From contig NZ_JAGWCB010000007.1 in NCBI RefSeq assembly GCF_020387415.1, positions 496,001 through 560,000 of the forward strand: a DNA stretch of 64,000 nt, read 5' to 3'. The notes under the pieces were generated by a model. That model was given only the letters and a program-made list of their open reading frames with translations. It was not told the origin of the DNA and searched no databases. Every line of letters starts with the position of its first letter. Position 1 is the stretch's first letter. Source of the DNA: Ideonella benzenivorans. GTDB taxonomy: Bacteria > Pseudomonadota > Gammaproteobacteria > Burkholderiales > Burkholderiaceae_C. Positions 8,469 to 16,007 of the stretch are shown one piece after another. The position numbers and the translations under genes were made by a program.

Positions 8469-9377
8469 ATGGAACTGCGCCACATCCGCTACTTTCTGGC
8501 CGTGGCCCGGGAGGGCAACTTCACCCGCGCGGCCGAGGGCCTGGGCATCGGCCAGCCACCACTGAGCCAGCAGATCCGCGACCTGGAGCGGGAGGTGGGC
8601 GCCCCGCTGTTCCACCGGGTGCCGCAAGGCGCGGTGCTGACCGAGGCCGGTCAGGCCTTTCTGGAGAAGGTGGCCGAGCTGCCCGAGCAGGCCGCCACCG
8701 CGGTGCGCCATGCGCGCCAGGCGGCCCGGGGCGAGACCGGCTCGCTGCGGCTGGGGTTCACCGCCTCGGCCATCCTGACCCCGCGGGTGACGCAGGCCAT
8801 CCGCGCCTTCCGCCGGGCCTACCCGCAGGTGGAACTGGTGCTGGAGGAGAACAACAGCGCGCTGCTGGCCCAGCGCCTGCGCGATGGGCGGCTGGACCTG
8901 GCCTTTCTGCGGCCCGACGGCGCCGAGGCGCGAGACCTGACGCTGCACGCGCTGCCTGACGAGGCGATGGTGGCGGCCCTGCCGGCCGGCCATTCGCTGG
9001 CCGGCGAGCGCCGGTCCACCTTGCGCCTGACCGACCTGCGCGAGGCCTGGTTCATCCTGACCCCGCGCCCGATCGGCGCCACGCTGCACGATGCGGTGGT
9101 GGAGGCCTGCCGCCGCGCCGGTTTTGAGCCCCGGCTGGGACCGCACGCGCCGCAGCTGGCCTCGGCGCTGGCCCTGGTGGCCGGTGAGATGGGGGTGACG
9201 GTGGTGCCGGTCTCGATGCGGCAGTTCGCCCTGCCGGGGGTGGTCTACAAGGCGCTGCGCGGCATCCAGCCCATTGCGCGGCTGGCCCTGGCCCACCGGC
9301 GCAAGCTGGCGCTGCCGCAGTTGCAGAACTTCCTGGCGCTGACGCAGGCGGGCGAGTCGTCCACCGCCGCCGGGTGA
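8469..9377 (+). CDS. LysR family transcriptional regulator
   Basis: 302 residues with the classic LysR N-terminus MELRHIRYFLAVAREGNF, then a helix-turn-helix ending QPPLSQQIRDLEREVG, and a periplasmic-binding-protein-like effector domain from about residue 90. The start 42 nt upstream would overlap the DUF1348 gene, so this ATG is preferred. It follows the DUF1348 gene by 25 nt on the same strand and may be cotranscribed; its target is not evident because the downstream gene is convergent. Confidence 0.9.
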   Translation: MELRHIRYFLAVAREGNFTRAAEGLGIGQPPLSQQIRDLEREVGAPLFHRVPQGAVLTEAGQAFLEKVAELPEQAATAVRHARQAARGETGSLRLGFTASAILTPRVTQAIRAFRRAYPQVELVLEENNSALLAQRLRDGRLDLAFLRPDGAEARDLTLHALPDEAMVAALPAGHSLAGERRSTLRLTDLREAWFILTPRPIGATLHDAVVEACRRAGFEPRLGPHAPQLASALALVAGEMGVTVVPVSMRQFALPGVVYKALRGIQPIARLALAHRRKLALPQLQNFLALTQAGESSTAAG

Positions 9378-9392
9378 GGGGTCAGGCCGCGC

Positions 9393-10253
9393 TCAGTCCA
9401 GGGGCTGGGTCACGGCCTCCCAGGTGGCCCGCAGTCCGGCCCGGCACACCGGCTCGATCTGCTCGGGCCCCCGCACCCCCACCCAGCCGCCGAAGTTCAG
9501 CGCATTGACCGAGATGCTGTGCGTGCCGTCGCTCCAGTGCTCGCGCCGGCGCGGCACCAGCAGCACGCCGTCGCGCCGGCCCAGCAGGTTGTACGGCGGC
9601 ATCTCGCCCATGTGCGGCTCCAGTCCGCAGTGGGTGCTGGCGGCCTGCACCGCGGCGGCCAGTTGCGCTGCCCAGGCCGGGCCGGGCAGGCTCGGGTCCA
9701 GTGCGACATGGGCGTGCAGGAAGCCGAAGAACGGCAGCGACCGCACCTGGCCGACAGGCTGGTCCGCAGGCAGGCGGGCCAGCAGCGGCAGCTGGTGCGT
9801 GGGCAGAATGTGCAGATGCCGGTGCGGCTGGCTGGCGCCGGCCGTCTTGCCGCCGTTGAACATGAAGACCGCGTCGGGGATGCCCTCCATCAGCACCGCC
9901 AGGGCGGCGAAGTCGGCCTCTTCCAGCGGGCCGGTCTGGGGCTGGAACTGCCGCGTCACCACCATCGCATGGTCGGGAAAGATCGGGAACTTGTTGAGCA
10001 GCAGCACATGCGTGTCCGACAGGTTGGCCACGAACATCGCCGCCTCGTAGGGCAGGAAAGGGTTCGCGCCCGAGTTCTGCTGCAGGATCTTGGCCAGGTC
10101 CTTCAGGCTCAGCGAGGACAGGTGGGCGACCAGGAAATCCAGTCCCTCCTGCTGCACGGCACGGGTTTCGCTGACCAGCGGCACCATCGCCCCCTGGGCC
10201 TGCGCACGCTGGGCGGCGGCCCGGATCTCTGTGGTCCAGTCGGTGTTTTTCAT
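9393..10253 (-). CDS. Ap4A phosphorylase / ATP adenylyltransferase (HIT superfamily)
   Basis: 286 residues. The active-site HIT-like motif QPHRHLHILP is seen with H144, H146 and H148. Upstream NPFLPYE and the HAMVVTRQFQPQ segment, and downstream MPPYNLL, are typical of the Apa2/ATP adenylyltransferase family, which phosphorolyses diadenosine tetraphosphate to ADP and ATP. A GGGAGA sequence precedes the ATG. Cytosolic nucleotide-stress metabolism; the neighbours give no further clue. Confidence 0.88.
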   Translation of the reverse strand: MKNTDWTTEIRAAAQRAQAQGAMVPLVSETRAVQQEGLDFLVAHLSSLSLKDLAKILQQNSGANPFLPYEAAMFVANLSDTHVLLLNKFPIFPDHAMVVTRQFQPQTGPLEEADFAALAVLMEGIPDAVFMFNGGKTAGASQPHRHLHILPTHQLPLLARLPADQPVGQVRSLPFFGFLHAHVALDPSLPGPAWAAQLAAAVQAASTHCGLEPHMGEMPPYNLLGRRDGVLLVPRRREHWSDGTHSISVNALNFGGWVGVRGPEQIEPVCRAGLRATWEAVTQPLD

Positions 10254-10455
10254 GTCTGTCTCCCTGGTGTTAGATGTCCAGGGCGGCAGTGTCGCTCAGC
10301 AGGCCGGGGGTACCTTCGACCCAGTCGATGGTGCAGGCCGACGGCAAGGTGATTCCGCCCACCGGCAAGGCCTACCGCTTTCCGATGGCCACGAAACTGG
10401 CCGTGCTTTGGGCCAACCGATCTGAAGGGCATTCGAGTCGACCGACAATCCGCCC

Positions 10456-10785
10456 ATGCCTTTCATCGTCACCGAGCCCTGCGTCCAGTGCAAGTACACC
10501 GACTGTGTCGAAGTCTGTCCCATGGACTGCTTCGTCGAGGGCCCCAACTTCCTGGCCATCGACCCGGCCGGTTGCATCGACTGTTCCGTCTGCGTGCCGC
10601 AATGCCCGGTGGATGCCATCGTCAATGCCAGCGAGGCCACCGCAGCCCAGCAGCCCTACATCGCGATCAACGCCCAGGCGGCGGGGGTGTGGCCGTCCAT
10701 CACCCGCCGCAAGGAGCCATTGCCCGAGCACGCCCAGTGGGCGGGCGTGTCGGACAAGTCACACCTGCTGGTCAGCCCGTCCTGA
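10456..10785 (+). CDS. fdxA: Ferredoxin FdxA, 7Fe type
   Basis: 109 residues. The N-terminal cluster motif places Cys at 9, 12, 17 and 21, the second CxxCxxCxxxC motif at 40, 43, 46 and 50. The C-terminal extension after about residue 60 is Pro/Trp-containing as in bacterial FdxA proteins with one [3Fe-4S] and one [4Fe-4S] cluster. It is a soluble electron carrier. No partner gene is adjacent; it converges with the small secreted protein gene 24 nt away. Confidence 0.92.
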   Translation: MPFIVTEPCVQCKYTDCVEVCPMDCFVEGPNFLAIDPAGCIDCSVCVPQCPVDAIVNASEATAAQQPYIAINAQAAGVWPSITRRKEPLPEHAQWAGVSDKSHLLVSPS

Positions 10786-10809
10786 AGACGGACGGACCCG
10801 CTTCCCGGG

Positions 10810-11226
10810 TCAGGGTTTCAGATTGGCGCAGGGATCACGCCGGGGCTGCGCCAGCGGCTGCCCGCCTTGCTGCTTCATCCGCTCGGCCATCTGCGCGTGG
10901 TGCTCCGTCACATAGGCCTGGCAATCGGCCTTGTGCGTGAAGGACTGCATTCGCGTCCGGTGTTCGGCACGTTCGGCGTCCGTCATCATGGACCAGCCCG
11001 GGGTGTACTTCGAGCCATACATGCCACCACGTCGGGCACCGGGGCCCATGCCAGTACCCTTGCCCGGCCCCATGCCGGCCCCTTTGCCAGGGCCCATGCC
11101 CAGCCCCGCACCCGGAACAGAAGCTGCCGGTGCCGATGCCATCGGCGCAGGCTGTGCCCAGGTGGTGAGCGAAGCACCCAGCCCCATCAGAGCCAGCGTC
11201 ACCGCAGCCATCGTGTGCAATTTCAT
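10810..11226 (-). CDS. Secreted Gly/Met-rich repeat protein, unknown function
   Basis: 138 residues. A cleavable signal peptide ends near TTWAQP (about residue 24). The mature part has three tandem copies of a GMGPGKG-type repeat (about residues 42-66), then a charged helical region containing SMMTDAERAEHRTRMQSF and later two Cys. The C-terminal half resembles the helical layout of small periplasmic metal-stress proteins, but no family can be assigned with confidence. The start is preceded by a GGAGGA-containing sequence. Alone, convergent with fdxA. Confidence 0.75.
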   Translation of the reverse strand: MKLHTMAAVTLALMGLGASLTTWAQPAPMASAPAASVPGAGLGMGPGKGAGMGPGKGTGMGPGARRGGMYGSKYTPGWSMMTDAERAEHRTRMQSFTHKADCQAYVTEHHAQMAERMKQQGGQPLAQPRRDPCANLKP

Positions 11227-11393
11227 CTTCGATCCTCCTGTGGTTGGGATGTGTGCATCGCACAGAAAAGATACGCCGGCCTGTCTCTGCGCCTGTGCGC
11301 TGGATCAATCGGTTTCTCGGTGATTTCCCCAGGGCACTGCCCGTTTGCCGGACGGCGGGATACTGGGGCTCCGCCCGTTTCGGAGCCCCCGCC

Positions 11394-12689
11394 ATGAGCC
11401 TGCCCGCCCGCGATGATCCCCGCCGTTTGGTCCTGCTGGAAACCATCGAGGCCCGCGAGGACGAGCTGGTGGACCTGGCCCGCGCCCTGGTGCGCATCCC
11501 CACCGTCAACCCGCCGGGGGAGGATTACCGCCGCTGCGCCGAGCTGATCGGCGACCGCCTCGCGCGGCGCGGCTTTGAGGTGACATACGTGCGCGGCGAG
11601 GGCACACCCGGCGACACCGACCGCCACCCACGCTGGAACGTCATTGCCCGCAAGACCTTCGGCCCCGGCCCCTGCGTGCACTTTAACGGCCACATCGACG
11701 TGGTGCTGCCCGGCGACGGTTGGACGGTGGACCCGTTTGAGGGCGTGGTGAAGGACGGTCGCCTCTACGGCCGCGGCAGCAGCGACATGAAGGGGGGCAT
11801 CGCTGCGGCCATCATCGCGGCCGAGGCCCTGATCGACGCCGGCCTGGGCCTGCCCGGGGCGATCGAGATCAGCGGCACGGTGGACGAGGAATCGGGCGGC
11901 TATGGCGGCGTGGCCTATCTGGCCGAGCGCGGGTGGTTCAGCAAGCCCAGGGTGGACCATGTCATCATCCCCGAGCCGCTGGAAGTGGACCAGGTCTGCA
12001 TCGGCCACCGCGGCGTCTGGTGGGCGGAGATCGAGACCCGTGGCCGCATCGCCCACGGCTCCATGCCCTTCCTGGGCGATTGCGCGGTGCGTCACATGGG
12101 CGCGGTGCTGGAGCGCTTCGAGCGCGACCTCATCCCCGCGCTGGCGGCGCGCCACACCACCATGCCGGTGGTGCCCGAGATGGCGCGCCAGTCCACGCTC
12201 AATCTCAACTCCATCCACGGCGGCCAGGCCGAGCCCGAAGGCGACCAACTGCCCGCGCCCTGCGTGCCCGACAGCTGCCGGCTGGTGATCGACCGCCGCT
12301 TCCTGGCCGAGGAGAGCCTGGAGAGCGTGCGCGGGGAGGTGGTGGATCTGCTCGACGGCCTGAAGGCCGAGCGGTCGAACTTCGACTACGGCCTGCGTGA
12401 ACTCTTCTCGGTGGCACCGGTGCTGACCGAGCGCGAACGCCCGGTGGCGCGCGACACCGCCCGCGCGGTGCAGGAGGTGCTGGGCCGCGAGGCCCGCTTC
12501 GTCTGCTCGCCCGGCACCTACGACCAGAAGCACATCGACCGCATCGGCCGCCTGCGCGACTGCATCGCCTACGGCCCCGGCCTGCTGGCGCTGGCGCACC
12601 AGCCCGACGAGTACATCGGCATCGGGGACATGGTGCTCTCAGCGCAGGTCATGGCGCTGGCGGCGTGGGGGTTGTTGGCGGGGGCGTGA
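11394..12689 (+). CDS. M20 family deacylase (ArgE/DapE-like metallohydrolase)
   Basis: 431 residues. Metal ligands of the M20 fold are visible: H100 and D102 in FNGHIDVV, D131 in GRGSSDMKGG, and E165/E166 in VDEESGG. These proteins remove acyl groups from amino acids or short peptides using one or two zinc ions. The sequence resembles broad ArgE/DapE deacylases, so the exact substrate is open. The chosen ATG begins the conserved domain; the upstream open frame looks non-coding. No operon partners. Confidence 0.88.
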   Translation: MSLPARDDPRRLVLLETIEAREDELVDLARALVRIPTVNPPGEDYRRCAELIGDRLARRGFEVTYVRGEGTPGDTDRHPRWNVIARKTFGPGPCVHFNGHIDVVLPGDGWTVDPFEGVVKDGRLYGRGSSDMKGGIAAAIIAAEALIDAGLGLPGAIEISGTVDEESGGYGGVAYLAERGWFSKPRVDHVIIPEPLEVDQVCIGHRGVWWAEIETRGRIAHGSMPFLGDCAVRHMGAVLERFERDLIPALAARHTTMPVVPEMARQSTLNLNSIHGGQAEPEGDQLPAPCVPDSCRLVIDRRFLAEESLESVRGEVVDLLDGLKAERSNFDYGLRELFSVAPVLTERERPVARDTARAVQEVLGREARFVCSPGTYDQKHIDRIGRLRDCIAYGPGLLALAHQPDEYIGIGDMVLSAQVMALAAWGLLAGA

Positions 12690-12998
12690 GGGCGCCTCGC
12701 CACCCGGGGGGGCGATGTCTCCCGCTCGCCCGGCCTTCCTTGGCAACACCTCGCGGGCCCCGACGGAATGAACCGGCCAAGCGCCGCTCTGGCGGTCCAT
12801 GGGGGTTGGACGAAAGCCAGTCCATCCGGGAGAAGACCCGCCAGAACAAGGACTTGGCGCGATCGTGGACCGGCTTGTGAAGCGGTATGGTCCGGGGCTG
12901 TCGGTCATGGCGCGATGTCTACAGCGCGCCAAGCCTACAAAAGGTGAACGTGCCTGCTCTGATGGTAAGGTGACCCCAAACCCTTCAGAAAGCAAGTC
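12690..12998. other. Non-coding stretch, nothing recognised
   Basis: About 310 bases between the M20 gene and a small basic-protein gene. Several short open frames exist on both strands, but they are Arg/Pro-rich and resemble nothing I know. No clear terminator, RNA gene or repeat is seen. It should contain the promoter for the next small gene. Confidence 0.5.
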
Positions 12999-13148
12999 AT
13001 GGCAAAGCCCAATTACCAGTTCGAGAAGCGTCAGCGCGAGCAGCAGAAAAAGCAGAAGAAGCTTGAGAAGGCTCAGCGCAAGACCCAGCCAGCACAGACG
13101 GAGCAATCAAGCGCTTCGTCTCCAATTCAGTCCCCCTCCACCGACTGA
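12999..13148 (+). CDS. Small basic Lys/Gln-rich protein (49 aa)
   Basis: Product starts MAKPNYQFEKRQREQQKK, then a run of alternating Lys, Gln and Glu followed by a Ser/Thr/Pro-rich tail. The MAKPNYxFEKRQRE opening is familiar from small conserved proteins of Burkholderiales and relatives; function unknown. The charged N-terminal half is probably a helix that could contact nucleic acid or ribosomes (inference). The base composition is less GC-rich than the surroundings. Confidence 0.7.
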   Translation: MAKPNYQFEKRQREQQKKQKKLEKAQRKTQPAQTEQSSASSPIQSPSTD

Positions 13149-13202
13149 GTCCTGACCAAGAACGCGTTTTCAAAACGCCGGACGTTTGACAAGGAGTGCG
13201 TC

Positions 13203-13349
13203 ATGCCCAAAGGTGAACAGCGCGGCAACAAGATGGTGAAGAAACCTAAAAAGGACACCAGTCCTCCAAAGGAATCCCCCTCCAGCTCTACCCGTCCCAT
13301 TCCGCCAACCACTTCGGTCTTGCCCAAAGGCAAGTTGAAGAACAAATAG
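13203..13349 (+). CDS. Small basic protein (48 aa)
   Basis: Product starts MPKGEQRGNKMVKKPKKD, then Ser/Pro/Thr-rich sequence and a basic end LPKGKLKNK. A good Shine-Dalgarno (AAGGAG, 7 nt before the ATG) supports translation. It follows another tiny basic gene by 54 nt on the same strand. It resembles the class of short Lys-rich bacterial proteins starting MPKG or MGKKG; no function known. Confidence 0.68.
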   Translation: MPKGEQRGNKMVKKPKKDTSPPKESPSSSTRPIPPTTSVLPKGKLKNK

Positions 13350-13437
13350 CGTTCAGCGCAATCTGCAATCGCATCAATGCGCCTCCACGCCGCCCCATGG
13401 GTCTGCAGGGATTGACCTGCTCCCCCTTTGTCGTTTC

Positions 13438-14322
13438 TCACCGTCCCGGCGCCAGCAGCGCATCCAGCAACTCCGGCCTGAGCCGGTGCGGCGGCGTCAC
13501 CGCATAGAAGTTCTCCCGCAGCCGGTCGCTCTGGCCGACCACGCACAGCACGCCGCCGCGCAACTCGTCCTGCACCACCACCTCGGGCAGCAGGGCCAGC
13601 CAGCCGCTGTCGCGGGCCAGCAGACGCAGCATGGCCATGTCGTCCACCTCGGCGCGCACCCGCGGGCGCACCGTGGCCGTGTCGCACAGCGCGTCGAACT
13701 GGGCACGCAGTGCATGGCGCGGGCCGGGCAGCACCATGTCCAGACCGTCCAGGTCTTCGGGCAGGCGCAGGGTGCGGCCGGCCCAGGCGGCCGCGGGCCC
13801 CACCAGCGAGACGGACTGGCTGCCCACCAGCCGGCAGTGCAGCGGGTGGTCAGGGTCGGCCGGCACGGCCTCGTTGGCCAGCACCACGTCCAGGTGGTGG
13901 CCTTTCAGGCGTTGCACCAGGCCGTCCAGCGTGCCGGATTCCAGCGAGAGCATCACCTTCGGGTTGGCCAGGGCGGGCCGCAGCCAGTTCTCCTGGAAGT
14001 TGCGCGACAGCGTGGCCACGCTGCCGATGCGCAGGCGCTGAACGCCCTCGCCATCGCCCTGCAAGCGCCCCAGCATCTCCTGCCCCAGGCCGAAGATGTT
14101 GTCGGCATAGGCCTGTACCAGCTGGCCGGAGCTGGTCAGCGTCAGCCGCCGGCCCTGGCGGTCGAACAGGCGCTCGCCCAGGCGTTCCTCCAGTTGCCGG
14201 ATCTGTGCCGACAAGGCCGATTGCGAGGTGTGCAGCGCCTCGGCCGCCCGGGTCAGGTGGCCCAGGCGCGCCACCTGCCAGAAGTAGAACAGGTGGCGGA
14301 AGTTGAGCTGTTCCAGGTTCAT
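13438..14322 (-). CDS. LysR family regulator, divergent from dabBA
   Basis: 294 residues starting MNLEQLNFRHLFYFWQVA, followed by the LysR helix-turn-helix (SQSALSAQIRQLEERLG). The NhaR-like opening is common in LysR proteins beside DabAB-type carbon-uptake genes. The gene is divergent from dabB with a 98-nt gap containing nested inverted repeats that reach to its own start codon, so autoregulation and control of dabBA are likely. In-frame codons upstream of this ATG are antisense to dabB and look non-coding. Confidence 0.9.
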   Translation of the reverse strand: MNLEQLNFRHLFYFWQVARLGHLTRAAEALHTSQSALSAQIRQLEERLGERLFDRQGRRLTLTSSGQLVQAYADNIFGLGQEMLGRLQGDGEGVQRLRIGSVATLSRNFQENWLRPALANPKVMLSLESGTLDGLVQRLKGHHLDVVLANEAVPADPDHPLHCRLVGSQSVSLVGPAAAWAGRTLRLPEDLDGLDMVLPGPRHALRAQFDALCDTATVRPRVRAEVDDMAMLRLLARDSGWLALLPEVVVQDELRGGVLCVVGQSDRLRENFYAVTPPHRLRPELLDALLAPGR

Positions 14323-14324
14323 TT

Positions 14325-14372
14325 GTTCTGTAAAAAAGAACAAAACGTTCTTTAGCTTGTATTTTACAGAAC
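14325..14372. promoter_or_regulatory. Nested inverted repeats, LysR operator of dabBA
   Basis: An 11-bp inverted repeat GTTCTGTAAAA (14325-14335) / TTTTACAGAAC (14362-14372) encloses a second pair, AAAGAAC and GTTCTTT, around an AT-rich centre. The region is strikingly AT-rich for this genome and spans the gap between divergent genes, as expected for overlapping LysR sites and promoters. Confidence 0.7.
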
Positions 14373-14420
14373 GATGGCTTGTCCGCATGATGACGGCTGT
14401 TCTGGCTGACCTGCTGCGCG

Positions 14421-15989
14421 ATGTCCTTGCTGTCTCTTGTGTTGACCCTGTGCACCCTGCTGCCTGCACTGTGGATGGCGGCTGCGGCCGGGGCGGCGGA
14501 TGGGTTGGACAGGCAAGGGCGGGCCTCGGTGGCCTGGTCGGTGTTCCGCTGGGGCACGGTGTTTGGCGTGGCGGCGGCGCTGGCCGCGCTGGTCTTGCAG
14601 GCCCTGGGCGTGCCGGCCCGGCTGCTGCCGGGCCTGGCGACGAGTCTGCCGGTGGCCTGGCTGGCACTGCTGGTGCAGTTCCTGGGCATGGTCATCGGCG
14701 CGTTCGCCCAGCGTTACCTGCAGGGGGAAGCGGGCCAGGGCCGCGCGGTGCGCGGCTTCGCCGGCGTGCTGGGCGCGGTGCAGCTGCTGCTGCTGGCCGA
14801 CCACTGGTTGATTCTGCTGCCGGCCTGGGCGCTGGTGGGGCGGGCCTTGCACGGCCTGTTGTGCTTCTACCCCGAGCGGCCCTTCGCCCAGCTGGCGGCC
14901 CACAAGAAGCGCGTCAGCGACCGGCTGGCCGATGGGCTGCTGCTGCTGGCGGCCGGCGCCGCGTGGACCACGGTGGACAGCGGCTCCATTTCGGCGGCGC
15001 TGGCCCATGCGCCCACCCCGGGCTTGAGCCTGGCGGCGGTGGCGCTGGCGCTGGCGGTCATCGTGCGCATGGCGCTGGTGCCGCTGCACGGCTGGCTGCT
15101 GCAGGTGATGGAGGCCCCCACGCCGGTGTCGGCGCTCTTGCATGCCGGCGTGGTGAACCTCGGGGGCTTTGTGCTGATCCGTTTCGCGCCCTGGCTGGAG
15201 GCCTCGCCGCTGGCCCGCGGCCTGCTGGTCGTGGCCGGCCTGGGCAGTGCCTTGCTGGCGGCCTTCGGCATGCTGACCCGTATCAGCATCAAGGTGCGGC
15301 TGGCCTGGTCCACCGTGGCGCAGATGGGCTTTCTGGTGCTGGAGTGCGGGCTGGGTCTGTACCACATGGCCGCGCTGCACCTGATCGGCCATTCGCTCTA
15401 CAAGGCCCACCATTTCCTGGCCGCGGCCGACGTGGTGCGTGAAACGCGCGAGCAGATGCTGGGCACGCCCGCGCCGGTGGCGCGCTGGAGCCTGTGGCTG
15501 GCGCCTTGGGTGGCCGGCGCCGCGGTGCTGCTGGTGCTGCAGCTGCCGGGGGCCGGCTGGCCGGGGTGGTGGACGGTGGCGCTGGCCCTGGCCTGGGCGC
15601 CGCTGCTGTGGCAGCCGGCTGCCGCTGGCGAGCCGACCCGGGCGCGTGTGGCGGCCTGGGGCACCGGGCTGGGCTGGGTGCTGGGCCTGACGCTGGCTGC
15701 CTGGGTCGGCCACCAGGTGCCGCTGGGGGTGACGGACCAAGCGCACCCCTGGCTGGGCCTGCTGGCCGTGCTGGGGCTGGGGGGCTTGTACCTGGGCCTG
15801 GCCGCGCTGCAGTGGCAGCGCGGGGTGTGGTCGGCCGCGCGGCGCTGGACCTATGCCGGCTATTACGTGGACGACGGGGTCACCCGCCTGGCCTGCCGGC
15901 TGTGGCCCAGCCGCTGGGCGGCGGGGGCCTGGCGCGGCCGGGCGCCGGTGGGGGCGGTGTCGGCCCTGCGGCCCGTGCCGCTGAAGTGA
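14421..15989 (+). CDS. dabB: DabB: NuoL/MrpA-like membrane subunit of the inorganic carbon transporter
   Basis: 522 residues, multi-pass membrane protein of the proton-translocating NADH dehydrogenase/antiporter family. Signatures include VPLHGWLLQVMEAPTPVSALLHAG (proton-antiporter core, with the Lys/His of the following helices) and IGHSLYKAHHFL. It is followed directly by dabA. Known role: DabB couples the proton motive force to DabA, driving vectorial conversion of CO2 to bicarbonate in the cytoplasm. Some tail residues are shared with other NuoL-like proteins, but the dabA partner settles the assignment. Confidence 0.9.
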   Translation: MSLLSLVLTLCTLLPALWMAAAAGAADGLDRQGRASVAWSVFRWGTVFGVAAALAALVLQALGVPARLLPGLATSLPVAWLALLVQFLGMVIGAFAQRYLQGEAGQGRAVRGFAGVLGAVQLLLLADHWLILLPAWALVGRALHGLLCFYPERPFAQLAAHKKRVSDRLADGLLLLAAGAAWTTVDSGSISAALAHAPTPGLSLAAVALALAVIVRMALVPLHGWLLQVMEAPTPVSALLHAGVVNLGGFVLIRFAPWLEASPLARGLLVVAGLGSALLAAFGMLTRISIKVRLAWSTVAQMGFLVLECGLGLYHMAALHLIGHSLYKAHHFLAAADVVRETREQMLGTPAPVARWSLWLAPWVAGAAVLLVLQLPGAGWPGWWTVALALAWAPLLWQPAAAGEPTRARVAAWGTGLGWVLGLTLAAWVGHQVPLGVTDQAHPWLGLLAVLGLGGLYLGLAALQWQRGVWSAARRWTYAGYYVDDGVTRLACRLWPSRWAAGAWRGRAPVGAVSALRPVPLK

Positions 15990-16007
15990 ATGAAGGGGAG
16001 TGGGATC

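Noticed and set aside
10274-10455. Possible SnoaL-like relic reading VIPPTGKAYRFPMAT
   Set aside because: About 30 suggestive residues only, no full domain on either side; too weak to call a pseudogene.
12639-13106. Minus-strand open frame crossing the M20 end and the small basic gene
   Set aside because: Low-complexity Leu run arises from the reverse complement of Lys/Gln codons; no supporting feature.
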